A DNA stretch of 64,000 nucleotides from Bacteroidota bacterium. GTDB lineage: Bacteria; Bacteroidota; Bacteroidia; Bacteroidales; FEN-979. A program made the position numbers and the translations under genes. Below, piece by piece: positions 42,894-51,447 of this stretch. The notes under the pieces were generated by a model that was not told the DNA's origin, made no database searches, and saw only the letters and a list, made by a program, of their open reading frames with translations. Position 1 is the first letter of the stretch, and each line of letters begins with the position of its first letter. The DNA lies in contig JAPLDL010000003.1 of NCBI GenBank assembly GCA_026391735.1, positions 62,001 through 126,000 on the forward strand, read 5' to 3'.

Positions 42894-43472
42894 TTATTTC
42901 ATGTTTTGTTCGTAATAATTGCCAAGAAACTCCCTGAGTTTTTGCTTTGCCCTGAATAGTAGCGATTCCACTGAGGGAATGGAAACATTCATCACCTCGG
43001 CCAGTTCGGCATAGTTCAGATTTTCCAGTTTGTTCAGGGTGAAAGCGGTTCTTTGGTTTAAAGGTAGTCGGCGGATGGCATCGAATAGTATAGCCGACAT
43101 TTCCTTATGTTCAAGGCTGATTCCGGGGTGATAGAAAGGTTCATTGTTAGGAACATGAATCATGTCGTCCTTCCCGAAAAGGCTAAGAATGATCCCCGTG
43201 CGTTTGCTCCTGCTCCGGCTGCGGATCAGTTCAAGGGATTTGGTCACAGCGATCCTGTAGATCCATGTCGAAAGTTTTGATTGTCCCCTGAAATTGCGGA
43301 CCGATTGGAATACTTCCGTAAAAACTTCCTGAGTGATATCTTCCGCATCCTCCCTGTTCTGAAGCAATCCGAGGGCCGTGTTATAGGCCTTGTCGGAATA
43401 CTGCGAAAGCAGTTCACCGTAGGCTGACTGTTCGCCTTGTTTAAGCCTTTCTATGAAGAGTTCTTCAGACAA
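42894..43472 (-). CDS. ECF sigma factor (RpoE-type)
   Basis: 192-residue sigma-70 family protein with regions 2 and 4 only. Region 2 shows YSDKAYNTALGLLQNREDAE and DITQEVFTEVFQSVRNF; region 2.4 shows LSTWIYRIAVTKSLELIR. Region 4 shows LPLNQRTAFTLNKLENL and YAELAEVMNVSIPSVESLLF. It is the first gene of a three-gene set with an anti-sigma-like membrane protein and a CnrX/Spy-like sensor. By analogy with CnrYXH it would drive metal-efflux genes, perhaps the CzcA operon that starts 170 bp away on the other strand. Confidence 0.92.
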   Translation of the reverse strand: MSEELFIERLKQGEQSAYGELLSQYSDKAYNTALGLLQNREDAEDITQEVFTEVFQSVRNFRGQSKLSTWIYRIAVTKSLELIRSRSRSKRTGIILSLFGKDDMIHVPNNEPFYHPGISLEHKEMSAILFDAIRRLPLNQRTAFTLNKLENLNYAELAEVMNVSIPSVESLLFRAKQKLREFLGNYYEQNMK

Positions 43473-43591
43473 ATTATCTAGTTTATATTTTAGATGCTGT
43501 TTCCATTTGGAACTTGCGGTGAATTTGATTTTCTTCGGATATAAAGATAGTCAGGAAACAGAGAATACTCCTTGTTTTGGTTTCCGGATCT

Positions 43592-43624
43592 TTTGTTAAG
43601 AAATTAACAATTTTCCTATATTTG
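43592..43624 (+). promoter_or_regulatory. Promoter of the DUF6660-CzcA-adaptor operon
   Basis: TTTG (43592-43595), 21 bp, then TATATTTG (43617-43624) followed by CA: a complete Bacteroidota housekeeping promoter. Transcription would start near 43630, 16 nt ahead of the ATG at 43646. Its form argues for the main sigma factor rather than the nearby ECF sigma. Confidence 0.75.
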
Positions 43625-43645
43625 CACAAGCTATTTCAATCTGAA

Positions 43646-43984
43646 ATGAAGGTTCTCAGGATCATTCTGGCTTTGTATATTTCATTCCTCACTACCTTAC
43701 CTTGTGTGGATACTGCCGTCAATTGCAGCAACCAGCAAGCCGGCGAATGCAGCCTTTATCCTTTGAATTCACATTCACAGCAACATAATGATATTGATTG
43801 CTGCAGCCCTTTTTGCGTATGCAACTGCTGCCAGGTCAATGTAGTTACCCAAGCCCTTGTCATTCTGATGGAACCATCCAGGGTCTGCATCAATACTTAC
43901 CAGGTCTATTCCCAGGGTAAAATAATGGAAATCCCCATTCCTTTCTGGCAACCGCCGAAAGTCGTTATGAACATTATTGCGTGA
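43646..43984 (+). CDS. DUF6660-like small cysteine-rich secreted protein
   Basis: 112 residues, with a signal peptide (VLRIILALYISFLTTLPC) and a cysteine/histidine-rich centre: SHSQQHNDIDCCSPFCVCNCC. It ends in the IPIPFWQPPKVV motif. This fits the DUF6660-type proteins encoded directly before CusA/CzcA-like pumps in Bacteroidota. The cysteine cluster could bind soft metals in the periplasm for delivery to the pump. The start at 43646 is set by the promoter and signal peptide; an in-frame ATG at 43577 lies upstream of the promoter. It is 136 bp ahead of the CzcA-TolC gene, with a MITE-like element between. Confidence 0.8.
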   Translation: MKVLRIILALYISFLTTLPCVDTAVNCSNQQAGECSLYPLNSHSQQHNDIDCCSPFCVCNCCQVNVVTQALVILMEPSRVCINTYQVYSQGKIMEIPIPFWQPPKVVMNIIA

Positions 43985-43988
43985 TGAA

Positions 43989-44098
43989 CGTTATGACGCT
44001 CGCATCTTTACACCGCCGCTACGGTTCTCTTCGTTCACCTGATGCGGCTTGTGTAAAATGCTCGCATCAATAACATCACGACCATTAGGATCATAACG
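43989..44098. mobile_element. MITE-like 110-bp element containing dispersed repeat copy 2
   Basis: The ends are the 8-bp inverted repeats CGTTATGA (43989-43996) and TCATAACG (44091-44098). Inside, TTTACACCGCCGC (44007-44019) pairs with GCGGCTTGTGTAAA (44044-44057) around a 24-nt loop, and GCTCGCATC occurs twice in direct orientation. Positions 43997-44023 are the inverted copy of the 27-bp repeat at 32220. No transposase is encoded. It sits between DUF6660 and CzcA-TolC genes. Confidence 0.6.
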
Positions 44099-44120
44099 AA
44101 TTTTACAACACCCCCATACC

Positions 44121-47100
44121 ATGTTTGATAAAATCATCGATTTTTCCATAAGGAATAAGATTGCCATAGGAATAATGACCGTTCTGCTTATCATCGCAGG
44201 TATTTATTCCATATTCCACTTGCAACTCGATGCCATTCCCGACATCACAAATAACCAGGTGCAGGTAATCACTATTGCCCCAACCCTGGCCTCATCGGAA
44301 GTGGAACAGCTCATCACTTATCCGATAGAGAAATCTGTCGCGACCATTCCCGAGGTAATAGAACTCAGGAGTGTGAGCCGTTTCGGCCTTTCGGTAGTGA
44401 CCGTAGTATTCAACGAGAATGTTGATATCTACAGGGCCCGTCAACAGATCAGCGAGAAACTCAGGGATGCCGAAAAACAAATCCCGGCGGGGATAGGGGA
44501 GCCCGAACTGGCGCCGATCAGTACGGGACTCGGGGAGATTTACCAGTACCTGGTGAAAGTAAAACCGGGTTACGAATCACGCTATTCGCTCAGTGACCTG
44601 CGAACAATCCAGGACTGGATCGTGAAACGACAGCTCCTGGGAACTCCAGGCGTTGCAGAAGTAAGTTCGCTGGGTGGTTATATCAAACAATATGAAGTCG
44701 CACTTGATCCCAACCGCCTTCACAGCATGGGTATTTCCATCAGCGAGATCTTCACAGCCCTGGAAAAGAACAATGAAAACACGGGAGCTGCTTACCTCGA
44801 TCAAAAACCTTATGCATACTTCATCAGGGGAATCGGTTTTGTGCACAGCCTGAATGATATCGAAAAAATTGCCATTAAAACGGTCAATAATATGCCTGTC
44901 CTGATCAGGGATGTGGGTAAGGTGAGTTTCGGACATGCAAACCGGTATGGGGCAGTGGTTGAAGCCGGCAAGGGAGAGGCCACAGGAGGCATGGTAATGA
45001 TGCTCAAGGGAGAAAATTCGGTGGAAGTGATCGAAAGGGTAAAGAATAAAATTAACCTCATCGGTAAGTCCCTGCCCGAAGGAGTCTATATCGATTCCTT
45101 TATCGACCGGACCAAACTCATTGATAAAACCATCAATACGGTTACTCGGAACCTCCTGCTGGGCGGACTCATCGTGATCTTTGTCCTCACACTCCTCATC
45201 GGCAACCTCAGGGCCGGGTTCATCGTGGCATCCGTCATCCCTCTGGCAATGCTGTTTGCCATCATTATGATGGTTCTTACTGGTGTATCGGGCAACCTGA
45301 TGTCGCTGGGAGCCATCGATTTCGGAATTATTGTGGACGGGGCCGTGATCATCGTCGAAAGCGTGGTATACAGGCTGTTCCTCAGCCACCACCATGCCCA
45401 GGGAGTTACGAGGCTCAGCCGCGAACAAATGGATGAGGAAGTGGGAAAATCGGCAAAAAAAATGATGCGGTCAGCCACATTCGGTCAGATCATCATCCTC
45501 ATAGTTTACCTGCCTGTAATTTCTCTCTCGGGAATAGAAGGAAAGATGTTCAAGCCCATGGCCGAAACAGTCATGTATGCAGTCCTTGGAGCATTCATCC
45601 TTTCACTGACTTATGTCCCTGTAATGTCTTCCCTGTTCCTAAGCAGGAACACAAAGCATACGGTGAATATTTCCGATCGGATCATGGAGTTTTGCCATAC
45701 TCTGTATAAACCGGCCATCAGATTTACCCTGAACCACAGGATCAGCGTTATCATTGCTTCAGTACTGGTGTTTGCCATTGCCGTCATCATGTTCCTCAGG
45801 ATTGATGCGGTATTCGTCCCCTCTCTGGAAGAAGGCGACCTGCTTGTTCTTCCGAAGATACAGAGCGGAAGTTCGCTATCCCAGAGTATTGAGACTTACC
45901 AGCAGGTCTCGGATATCCTGAAAAAGGAGTTCCCGGAAGTCAGGGATGTAGTGGCCAAAATAGGAGTGGGAGAGATCCCTACCGATCCCACCCCCATGGA
46001 ATCGGCCGACATCGTTGTCTGCCTTAAAGACAAGAAAGAATGGGTATCGGCTACAACAAAGGAAGAGCTGATCGATAAGATGAAGGAGAAACTCTCAGGT
46101 ATCCCTGGGGTTAGTTATGAGTTCATGCAGCCTATCGAAGCGCGTTTCAATGAGCTCATGACAGGTATAAGGTCGGATGTGGCGGTGAAGATCTTCGGCG
46201 ATAATATGGATACCCTTTCGATTGAAGCGGAGAAGCTAGCGGGCCTGATCAACAAGGTTCCCGGGATAGGAGATATGAAAGTAGAGCAGGTAGTCGGTCT
46301 TCCGCAGGTCATTGTAAAATATAACCGCGACCGCATTTCAGCCGACGGACTTAACATCAGGGATCTGAATAAAACAGTAAGAACGGCATTTGCAGGTGAA
46401 CAGGCAGGGCTTGTGTACGAAGGGGAGAAGAGGTTTGATCTTGTTGTGCGCCTGGACCAGGAGCACCGGAACTCCATCGAAGATGTCCGTAAATTGTTTG
46501 TCCCTTTGCCTTCCGGGCAGCAGATCCCCCTGGAACAGCTTGCTGATGTAGAGTTTGAAGACGGACCCCAGCAGATCGCGAGGGATGAAGGGAAGCGGAG
46601 GATAACCATCGGGATAAATGTCAGAAACAGGGATGTAGGATCTCTGATTACGGATATCACGAAGATCGTAGATCACGATCTGAAACTCCCACCGGGTTAT
46701 TACGTGACTTACGGCGGACAGTTTGAGAACCTGGTAGAAGCCAAGAAGAGACTAGCCATTGCCGTACCCTTTGCCTTGTTCCTTATCCTTGTCCTGCTAT
46801 ATATGACCTTCAGGTCGCTAAGAGAGACACTGCTGGTATTTTCGGTAGTCCCCTTTGCCGCTATCGGCGGGGTATTTGCCCTGTACATCAGGGGCATCCC
46901 TTTCAGCGTCTCAGCCGGGGTCGGATTTATTGCCCTGTTCGGCGTGGCAGTGCTTAATGGGATTGTGCTCATCAGCAGTTTTAACCAGCTGAGGGATGAA
47001 GGCATTGAAGATATCACTCAACGGGTCATTGAAGGCACCCGGATCAGGTTACGGCCTGTGCTGATGACCGCTTCGGTTGCCTCACTGGGTTTTCTGCCCA

Positions 47101-48503
47101 TGGCGATCTCCCATGCAACCGGCTCCGAGGTCCAGAGGCCTTTAGCGACAGTTGTTTTTGGCGGATTGATCACTGCCACTATTCTTACACTGATCATCCT
47201 GCCGGCGATTTACTCAGTACTGGAGTCGAAATGGAAACCGGGAAAAAGAAAATCCGCCCTCATCATATCACTATTCATATTACTTCTGATCATCCCTTCC
47301 AACACACTTAAAGCCCAGCAAAGACCCCGGGTGATGAGCCTGAAGCAATGCATAGATTCAGCTATGGTTATGAGCCCTGCGGTGAAAGCGACAGCTCTTG
47401 AGAAAGACTATTATGAAGCAGGGAAGAAAGCCGCCATCGATATTCCAAAAACGGAACTGGGCGTGGTTTACGGACAAAGCAACAGCATCAACAATGACGA
47501 TGAATTCAATATCCGGCAAAATATAGAGTTCCCGACCGTCTACGTCCGCCAGAAACAAATTGCAAAAAGCCTTTCACAGGCAGCCGGGTTTAAGCTCGCC
47601 CAATCCAGGAACGAACTCAGTTATCAGGTAAGGATATTGTATTGCGAACTTTTATGCCTTAATTCAGAACGGGGGCTTCTGAGAACCAGGGACAGCCTGT
47701 ATACCTTGCTGGAACGGGCAGGGGAGAGGAGGTTCAGGGCCGGGGAGACAGGTTCCCTGGAAAAGATGGCGGCCCAGGCTGAAAGAATGCAGGTGCATTA
47801 CAAGCTTAGACAAAACGAAGCTCAATGGCTGTCGGGGATCAGTAAACTGAAGTCGGTAATGAACTATACACGATACCTGATGCCCGATACTGCAATTTCA
47901 CTTCGTGAGCTTTGCGATGTAAATCCCGATACCGGTATCATTAGCGAAAACCCGGCCCTGCTTGCCCTCGGGCAGGAAACCGATGTTGCCGGCCGGCAGG
48001 TGAAGTTGGAACAAGCGAAGCTCTTACCGGATATCTCGATTGGTTATTTCAATAAAAGCCTTATTGGCATCCAGATAATTGACGGGGCTGAACAAAACTT
48101 CACACGATCCAGCCGGTTCTCGGGCATTACGGGAGGACTAACCATTCCTGTGTTTTTCGGGGCCCAGGGATATAAGATCAAAGCAGCGGGAATAGAAAGA
48201 AGCATCACCCAACAGAAATACCTGCAGCAGAAAAATGAACTTGAAGCGGGATATGCTTCCCTGCTGGGCCGGTACAGGCTTGAGAAGGAAATGCTGTTAT
48301 ACTACGGCTATACGGCAGTCCCCCACAGCAGTCTGATGATCGCCGATGCCGGGAAAAGCATGGCTGCCGGGGAGATCGCCTATCCGGAATACCTGAAATT
48401 AGTCGAAACAGCGCTGGAGATCAGGTGCGCTTACATCGACATACAGAAACAATATTTTAATACCGTTTCGGCCATACAGCTGATCCGGGGAACCAACGAA
48501 TAA
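44121..48503 (+). CDS. CzcA-type heavy-metal RND pump fused to a TolC-like outer-membrane factor
   Basis: 1460 residues. Residues 1 to about 1035 are an RND transporter of the heavy-metal efflux family, with twelve helices and two large periplasmic loops. TM4 carries GAIDFGIIVDGAVIIVE, the DFG...D...E pattern of CzcA-type (divalent metal) pumps, not the AIGAMVDAA pattern of CusA. An internal signal-like helix (about 1046-1062, LFILLLIIPSNTLKAQ) leads into a TolC-like domain (about 1070-1460) with two coiled-coil halves. Such RND-TolC fusions are frequent in Bacteroidota. It forms a complete efflux system with the adaptor 10 bp downstream. Proton-driven metal export is expected; metal identity is open. 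Confidence 0.9.
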   Translation: MFDKIIDFSIRNKIAIGIMTVLLIIAGIYSIFHLQLDAIPDITNNQVQVITIAPTLASSEVEQLITYPIEKSVATIPEVIELRSVSRFGLSVVTVVFNENVDIYRARQQISEKLRDAEKQIPAGIGEPELAPISTGLGEIYQYLVKVKPGYESRYSLSDLRTIQDWIVKRQLLGTPGVAEVSSLGGYIKQYEVALDPNRLHSMGISISEIFTALEKNNENTGAAYLDQKPYAYFIRGIGFVHSLNDIEKIAIKTVNNMPVLIRDVGKVSFGHANRYGAVVEAGKGEATGGMVMMLKGENSVEVIERVKNKINLIGKSLPEGVYIDSFIDRTKLIDKTINTVTRNLLLGGLIVIFVLTLLIGNLRAGFIVASVIPLAMLFAIIMMVLTGVSGNLMSLGAIDFGIIVDGAVIIVESVVYRLFLSHHHAQGVTRLSREQMDEEVGKSAKKMMRSATFGQIIILIVYLPVISLSGIEGKMFKPMAETVMYAVLGAFILSLTYVPVMSSLFLSRNTKHTVNISDRIMEFCHTLYKPAIRFTLNHRISVIIASVLVFAIAVIMFLRIDAVFVPSLEEGDLLVLPKIQSGSSLSQSIETYQQVSDILKKEFPEVRDVVAKIGVGEIPTDPTPMESADIVVCLKDKKEWVSATTKEELIDKMKEKLSGIPGVSYEFMQPIEARFNELMTGIRSDVAVKIFGDNMDTLSIEAEKLAGLINKVPGIGDMKVEQVVGLPQVIVKYNRDRISADGLNIRDLNKTVRTAFAGEQAGLVYEGEKRFDLVVRLDQEHRNSIEDVRKLFVPLPSGQQIPLEQLADVEFEDGPQQIARDEGKRRITIGINVRNRDVGSLITDITKIVDHDLKLPPGYYVTYGGQFENLVEAKKRLAIAVPFALFLILVLLYMTFRSLRETLLVFSVVPFAAIGGVFALYIRGIPFSVSAGVGFIALFGVAVLNGIVLISSFNQLRDEGIEDITQRVIEGTRIRLRPVLMTASVASLGFLPMAISHATGSEVQRPLATVVFGGLITATILTLIILPAIYSVLESKWKPGKRKSALIISLFILLLIIPSNTLKAQQRPRVMSLKQCIDSAMVMSPAVKATALEKDYYEAGKKAAIDIPKTELGVVYGQSNSINNDDEFNIRQNIEFPTVYVRQKQIAKSLSQAAGFKLAQSRNELSYQVRILYCELLCLNSERGLLRTRDSLYTLLERAGERRFRAGETGSLEKMAAQAERMQVHYKLRQNEAQWLSGISKLKSVMNYTRYLMPDTAISLRELCDVNPDTGIISENPALLALGQETDVAGRQVKLEQAKLLPDISIGYFNKSLIGIQIIDGAEQNFTRSSRFSGITGGLTIPVFFGAQGYKIKAAGIERSITQQKYLQQKNELEAGYASLLGRYRLEKEMLLYYGYTAVPHSSLMIADAGKSMAAGEIAYPEYLKLVETALEIRCAYIDIQKQYFNTVSAIQLIRGTNE

Positions 48504-48513
48504 ACCAGATAGT

Positions 48514-49707
48514 ATGAAAACATTGCTGTTATCAAGCCTTTTAGTTATAATGCTTGTCTGTTCATGCGAACAGAAACCCGCCGGGAATGAGGTCAATGCA
48601 GAAGCCAGGCCAGCAGGTACCGAAGTCTCGGGAAGTGTTGTGGAACTCACTAAACTCCAGGTGGACAAGACCGGAATTCAGTTTGGGGATTTCGAAAAGA
48701 GAAACCTGAGGGATGTGCTCAGGGTGAACGGCTACCTGCATGTTCCACCCCAGAACAAGGCCCAGGTCTCGACTTTTATGGGAGGGGTCGTGAGGACTGT
48801 GCTTGTAAGGGAAGGGGATTTCGTGCACCAGGGGCAGGCTTTGATGGAGATTGTCCATCCCGATTTCCTGAAGCTGCAGGAAGATTACCTGGTAGCTAAA
48901 AGTTCCATATTGTTTTCACAGAAAGATTATGAACGGCAAAAGGAATTATCCAGCGATAATATTTCTTCCCGAAAAGCTTTCCAGGAAGCCGAAGCGAAAT
49001 ACGAGGGGGAAAAAGCAAGGCTGGCGTCGCTTGAAGACCAGCTGCAGCTGCTGAATGTGAAGGTGAATGAGCTTTCACCTTCAACCCTGCAGAAATCCTT
49101 TCAGCTCAGGTCGCCCATTGAGGGATATGTGGGGAAGATCATGGTTAACACCGGAACGTTTGCCGAGCCGCAAAAAGAGCTTGTTACAGTGATCGACAAC
49201 AGCCACTTGCATGTGGACCTGATGATCTACGAAAAGGACCTTACGAGAGTAAAGGCCGGGCAGCATGTGAACATTACCTTCACTAACATGCCCGATCTGG
49301 TGATGGGTGCCAGGATCTTCAGCATAGGCAAGGAATTTGAGAATGAATCCCGCACTGTGAGCGCCCATGCCGAGCTGCTTAGCTCAGAAAAGCATGACCT
49401 TGTCCCCGGAATGTATGTTAATGGCTTGATAGAGACCGGAAATGCCGATGCCATGGTGATCCCCGAACAGGCTGTGATCCGCGATAAAGGGAAGGACCTC
49501 ATTTTTATTATGGACCCGGCGATGCAGAAACACCTGGCCGAGGTAGCCTTTACCGCGATCGAGGTCAAGAAAGGTGTCACCAACGGGGGATATTCAGAGG
49601 TGACTCCCCTGGGCAATCTCCCCTCCAATTACAAGGTCGTGATTAAAGGAGCATACTATGTGCTTTCACAGATGAATGTAGGAAAGGGTGCGGGATGTGT
49701 GGATTAG
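48514..49707 (+). CDS. RND periplasmic adaptor (CusB/CzcB-like) lipoprotein
   Basis: 397 residues with a lipobox (LVIMLVCSCEQ). It has the barrel-sandwich and hairpin layout of membrane fusion proteins: lipoyl half-motif VVRTVLVREGDFVHQGQALM, an alpha-hairpin (about 120-180), the second half-motif LRSPIEGYVGKIMVNTGTFA, and beta-barrel and membrane-proximal domains. It would bridge the RND pump and outer-membrane factor and may hand over metal. It follows the CzcA-TolC gene by 10 bp and closes the operon. Confidence 0.9.
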   Translation: MKTLLLSSLLVIMLVCSCEQKPAGNEVNAEARPAGTEVSGSVVELTKLQVDKTGIQFGDFEKRNLRDVLRVNGYLHVPPQNKAQVSTFMGGVVRTVLVREGDFVHQGQALMEIVHPDFLKLQEDYLVAKSSILFSQKDYERQKELSSDNISSRKAFQEAEAKYEGEKARLASLEDQLQLLNVKVNELSPSTLQKSFQLRSPIEGYVGKIMVNTGTFAEPQKELVTVIDNSHLHVDLMIYEKDLTRVKAGQHVNITFTNMPDLVMGARIFSIGKEFENESRTVSAHAELLSSEKHDLVPGMYVNGLIETGNADAMVIPEQAVIRDKGKDLIFIMDPAMQKHLAEVAFTAIEVKKGVTNGGYSEVTPLGNLPSNYKVVIKGAYYVLSQMNVGKGAGCVD

Positions 49708-49771
49708 GCCTGGTTCTTCGGATCAGGAACAAATTAAATTTCAATACTATGATTTTTACCATTTAAGATAT

Positions 49772-49779
49772 TAACTTTG
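49772..49779 (+). promoter_or_regulatory. -7 element of the alpha/beta hydrolase gene
   Basis: TAACTTTG matches TAnnTTTG. Transcription would start near 49785, so the ATG at 49791 would have almost no leader and the ATG at 49806 is preferred. The -33 region is only T-rich. Confidence 0.5.
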
Positions 49780-49805
49780 TAATCGTACAAATGAATTTTG
49801 AAGCC

Positions 49806-51176
49806 ATGAAGGGCATTTCAAAGCATCATAAAATCACAATAGGACTTATTACAGTACTGGTTGCCGTAATAATTCTTGCTTCAGGACTGATCTCTTCCTG
49901 CACTTATAAGAAAATTCATCCTTACCCTCCCTGCACACCCATGGAGCCGGGAAGGTTCGAGATCCTTTCCTCAACATCCATCTCCAAACAGGATATCGTT
50001 AATAAAATGAGCCTGATCGCCGATGATCCCGCTGTGTTTGATTACCGGGACCTGTTCGATCAGATAAGGATGAAAAGTGCCGGTTCCATACAGGGTAATG
50101 GTGCGGCTCTCATCTATCATGAAGCGGTCAGTTACCGTTCCACCGACAATAACGGGAACGAAGTGCAGCTTTCAGGATTGCTTATTTATCCCTGGTCGCC
50201 GGTAAAAACACTTTCAGCCCCTATTGTTTCTTTCAACCACGGTACCCAGCTGATGAAAAAATACGGCCCTTCCCAATGGAAATATGCTCAATGGAGCGAC
50301 TGGGAGAATTTTCCTGAAATGGCTGTGGCAGATCTCATGGCTGCCTACTACGGCTGGATTATTATAATGCCTGACTACCAGGGAATGGGGTTCGACACAT
50401 CGGAAGTCCACCCGTACTGCATCAACAACCGCCTGGGGAATGCAACGGCCGATATGGTTGAAGCTGCCGAGGAATATTTCAGTTGTGCTGCAAACAACAC
50501 ATATGTCAACTGGAACAAGCAAACCTTCATCTACGGGTATTCTGAGGGGGGATTTGTTACAATGGCCGCCGCAAAAGAGCTTGAAGCAAGGAATGTAAAC
50601 CTTTCAGGGGTGGTATGCATGGATGGCCCATATGATCTTTCGGGGACAATGCTGAATGTGATGCTAAGCAATGATCCTTTCCCCGTTCCTTACTTCCTGC
50701 CCATGATGCTGGTTGGGTACAATGCCATCTACCCTTCGGTGTTTGATTACAATGTGATGCTCAGGGAACCTTACCGTACCGACATTCCGAAATACGCCAA
50801 CGGATTCTACGACAATGCTAAGGTCAACAGCATTATGCCCGCAAGCAGGGTGTTGAAAGAGGTGTTTACCCCGGTTTTTCTTGAAGCTCTCCAGAATAAG
50901 AACAGCTCAGCATACAGAATGCTGTATGAAAATAACTCATACGTGGGCTGGACGCCTAAGTCGAAAATGCTGATCTGGCATTGTAAGAACGATGATTGCG
51001 TGCCGTTCGGGAATATGGTCGCTGCCCGCCAGGTGTTTAATCAGCTGGGACTTACCAACATCGATTATGTCGAATGGCCCGCCGTCGAACCCAAAGAAGG
51101 CCAAACGGTACATGTCACCGTAGCCACACGGGCCTTTTACGAAGGCACTCTCTGGATACAGCAGCATCTGCAGTAG
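49806..51176 (+). CDS. Secreted alpha/beta hydrolase, lipase or esterase type
   Basis: 456 residues (start 49806) with an N-terminal hydrophobic signal or anchor helix and a cysteine (SSCTY) that could be a lipobox. The nucleophile elbow is GYSEGG in FIYGYSEGGFVTMAAA. Candidate Asp/His lie in HCKNDDCVPFGN and GQTVHVTVATRAF. LFNHG-type oxyanion strand IVSFNHGTQLM is present. It resembles secretory lipase/prolyl oligopeptidase-like hydrolases of Bacteroidota. Substrate is not predictable. It stands alone between the metal efflux operon and the convergent nitric oxide module. Confidence 0.8.
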   Translation: MKGISKHHKITIGLITVLVAVIILASGLISSCTYKKIHPYPPCTPMEPGRFEILSSTSISKQDIVNKMSLIADDPAVFDYRDLFDQIRMKSAGSIQGNGAALIYHEAVSYRSTDNNGNEVQLSGLLIYPWSPVKTLSAPIVSFNHGTQLMKKYGPSQWKYAQWSDWENFPEMAVADLMAAYYGWIIIMPDYQGMGFDTSEVHPYCINNRLGNATADMVEAAEEYFSCAANNTYVNWNKQTFIYGYSEGGFVTMAAAKELEARNVNLSGVVCMDGPYDLSGTMLNVMLSNDPFPVPYFLPMMLVGYNAIYPSVFDYNVMLREPYRTDIPKYANGFYDNAKVNSIMPASRVLKEVFTPVFLEALQNKNSSAYRMLYENNSYVGWTPKSKMLIWHCKNDDCVPFGNMVAARQVFNQLGLTNIDYVEWPAVEPKEGQTVHVTVATRAFYEGTLWIQQHLQ

Positions 51177-51195
51177 GACAGGCTTCAGCTTGCGG

Positions 51196-51447
51196 TCACT
51201 TCTTCACGAAACAAGTGTGAAACTCCATCCCCTGCTGTTCCGAGAAATAATCGAAGCCTGCGGCTACCATCTTTTCGATCATGGGCATGGGGGGAAATGG
51301 AGTAATGATCTCGTAGATCTCCCCGGCTGCAAGGCCGGCTGATTCCTTTATCACCTGCTCCAGCGGGTGTATGCCGGAAGCCAGGAGCGGCCTGGCATCC
51401 AGCCTTATCTTAATGTTGGCTTTATTGAGCCATTCCGGTGTTTCCAT
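51196..51447 (-). CDS. DUF2249 small protein
   Basis: 83 residues of the DUF2249 family: the opening KIRLDARPLLASGIHPLEQV, the middle EIYEIITPFPPMPMIEKM and the end GMEFHTCFVKK are typical of these SirA/TusA-like small proteins. They often occur with hemerythrin-like proteins and nitric oxide reductases. The gene overlaps the DUF438 gene by 26 bp, so the two are probably translated together. Its biochemical role is unknown. Confidence 0.85.
   Translation of the reverse strand: METPEWLNKANIKIRLDARPLLASGIHPLEQVIKESAGLAAGEIYEIITPFPPMPMIEKMVAAGFDYFSEQQGMEFHTCFVKK

Noticed and set aside
43991-44194. Open frame of 67 codons on the minus strand over the MITE-like element
   Set aside because: It runs antisense into the CzcA gene start and consists mostly of repeat sequence; useful only because it shows the shared RSGGVKMRA string.
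47258-47320. Possible frameshift or missed gene boundary between CzcA and TolC parts
   Set aside because: The frame is continuous across the junction, and RND-TolC fusions of this length are known in Bacteroidota, so it is read as a genuine fusion.
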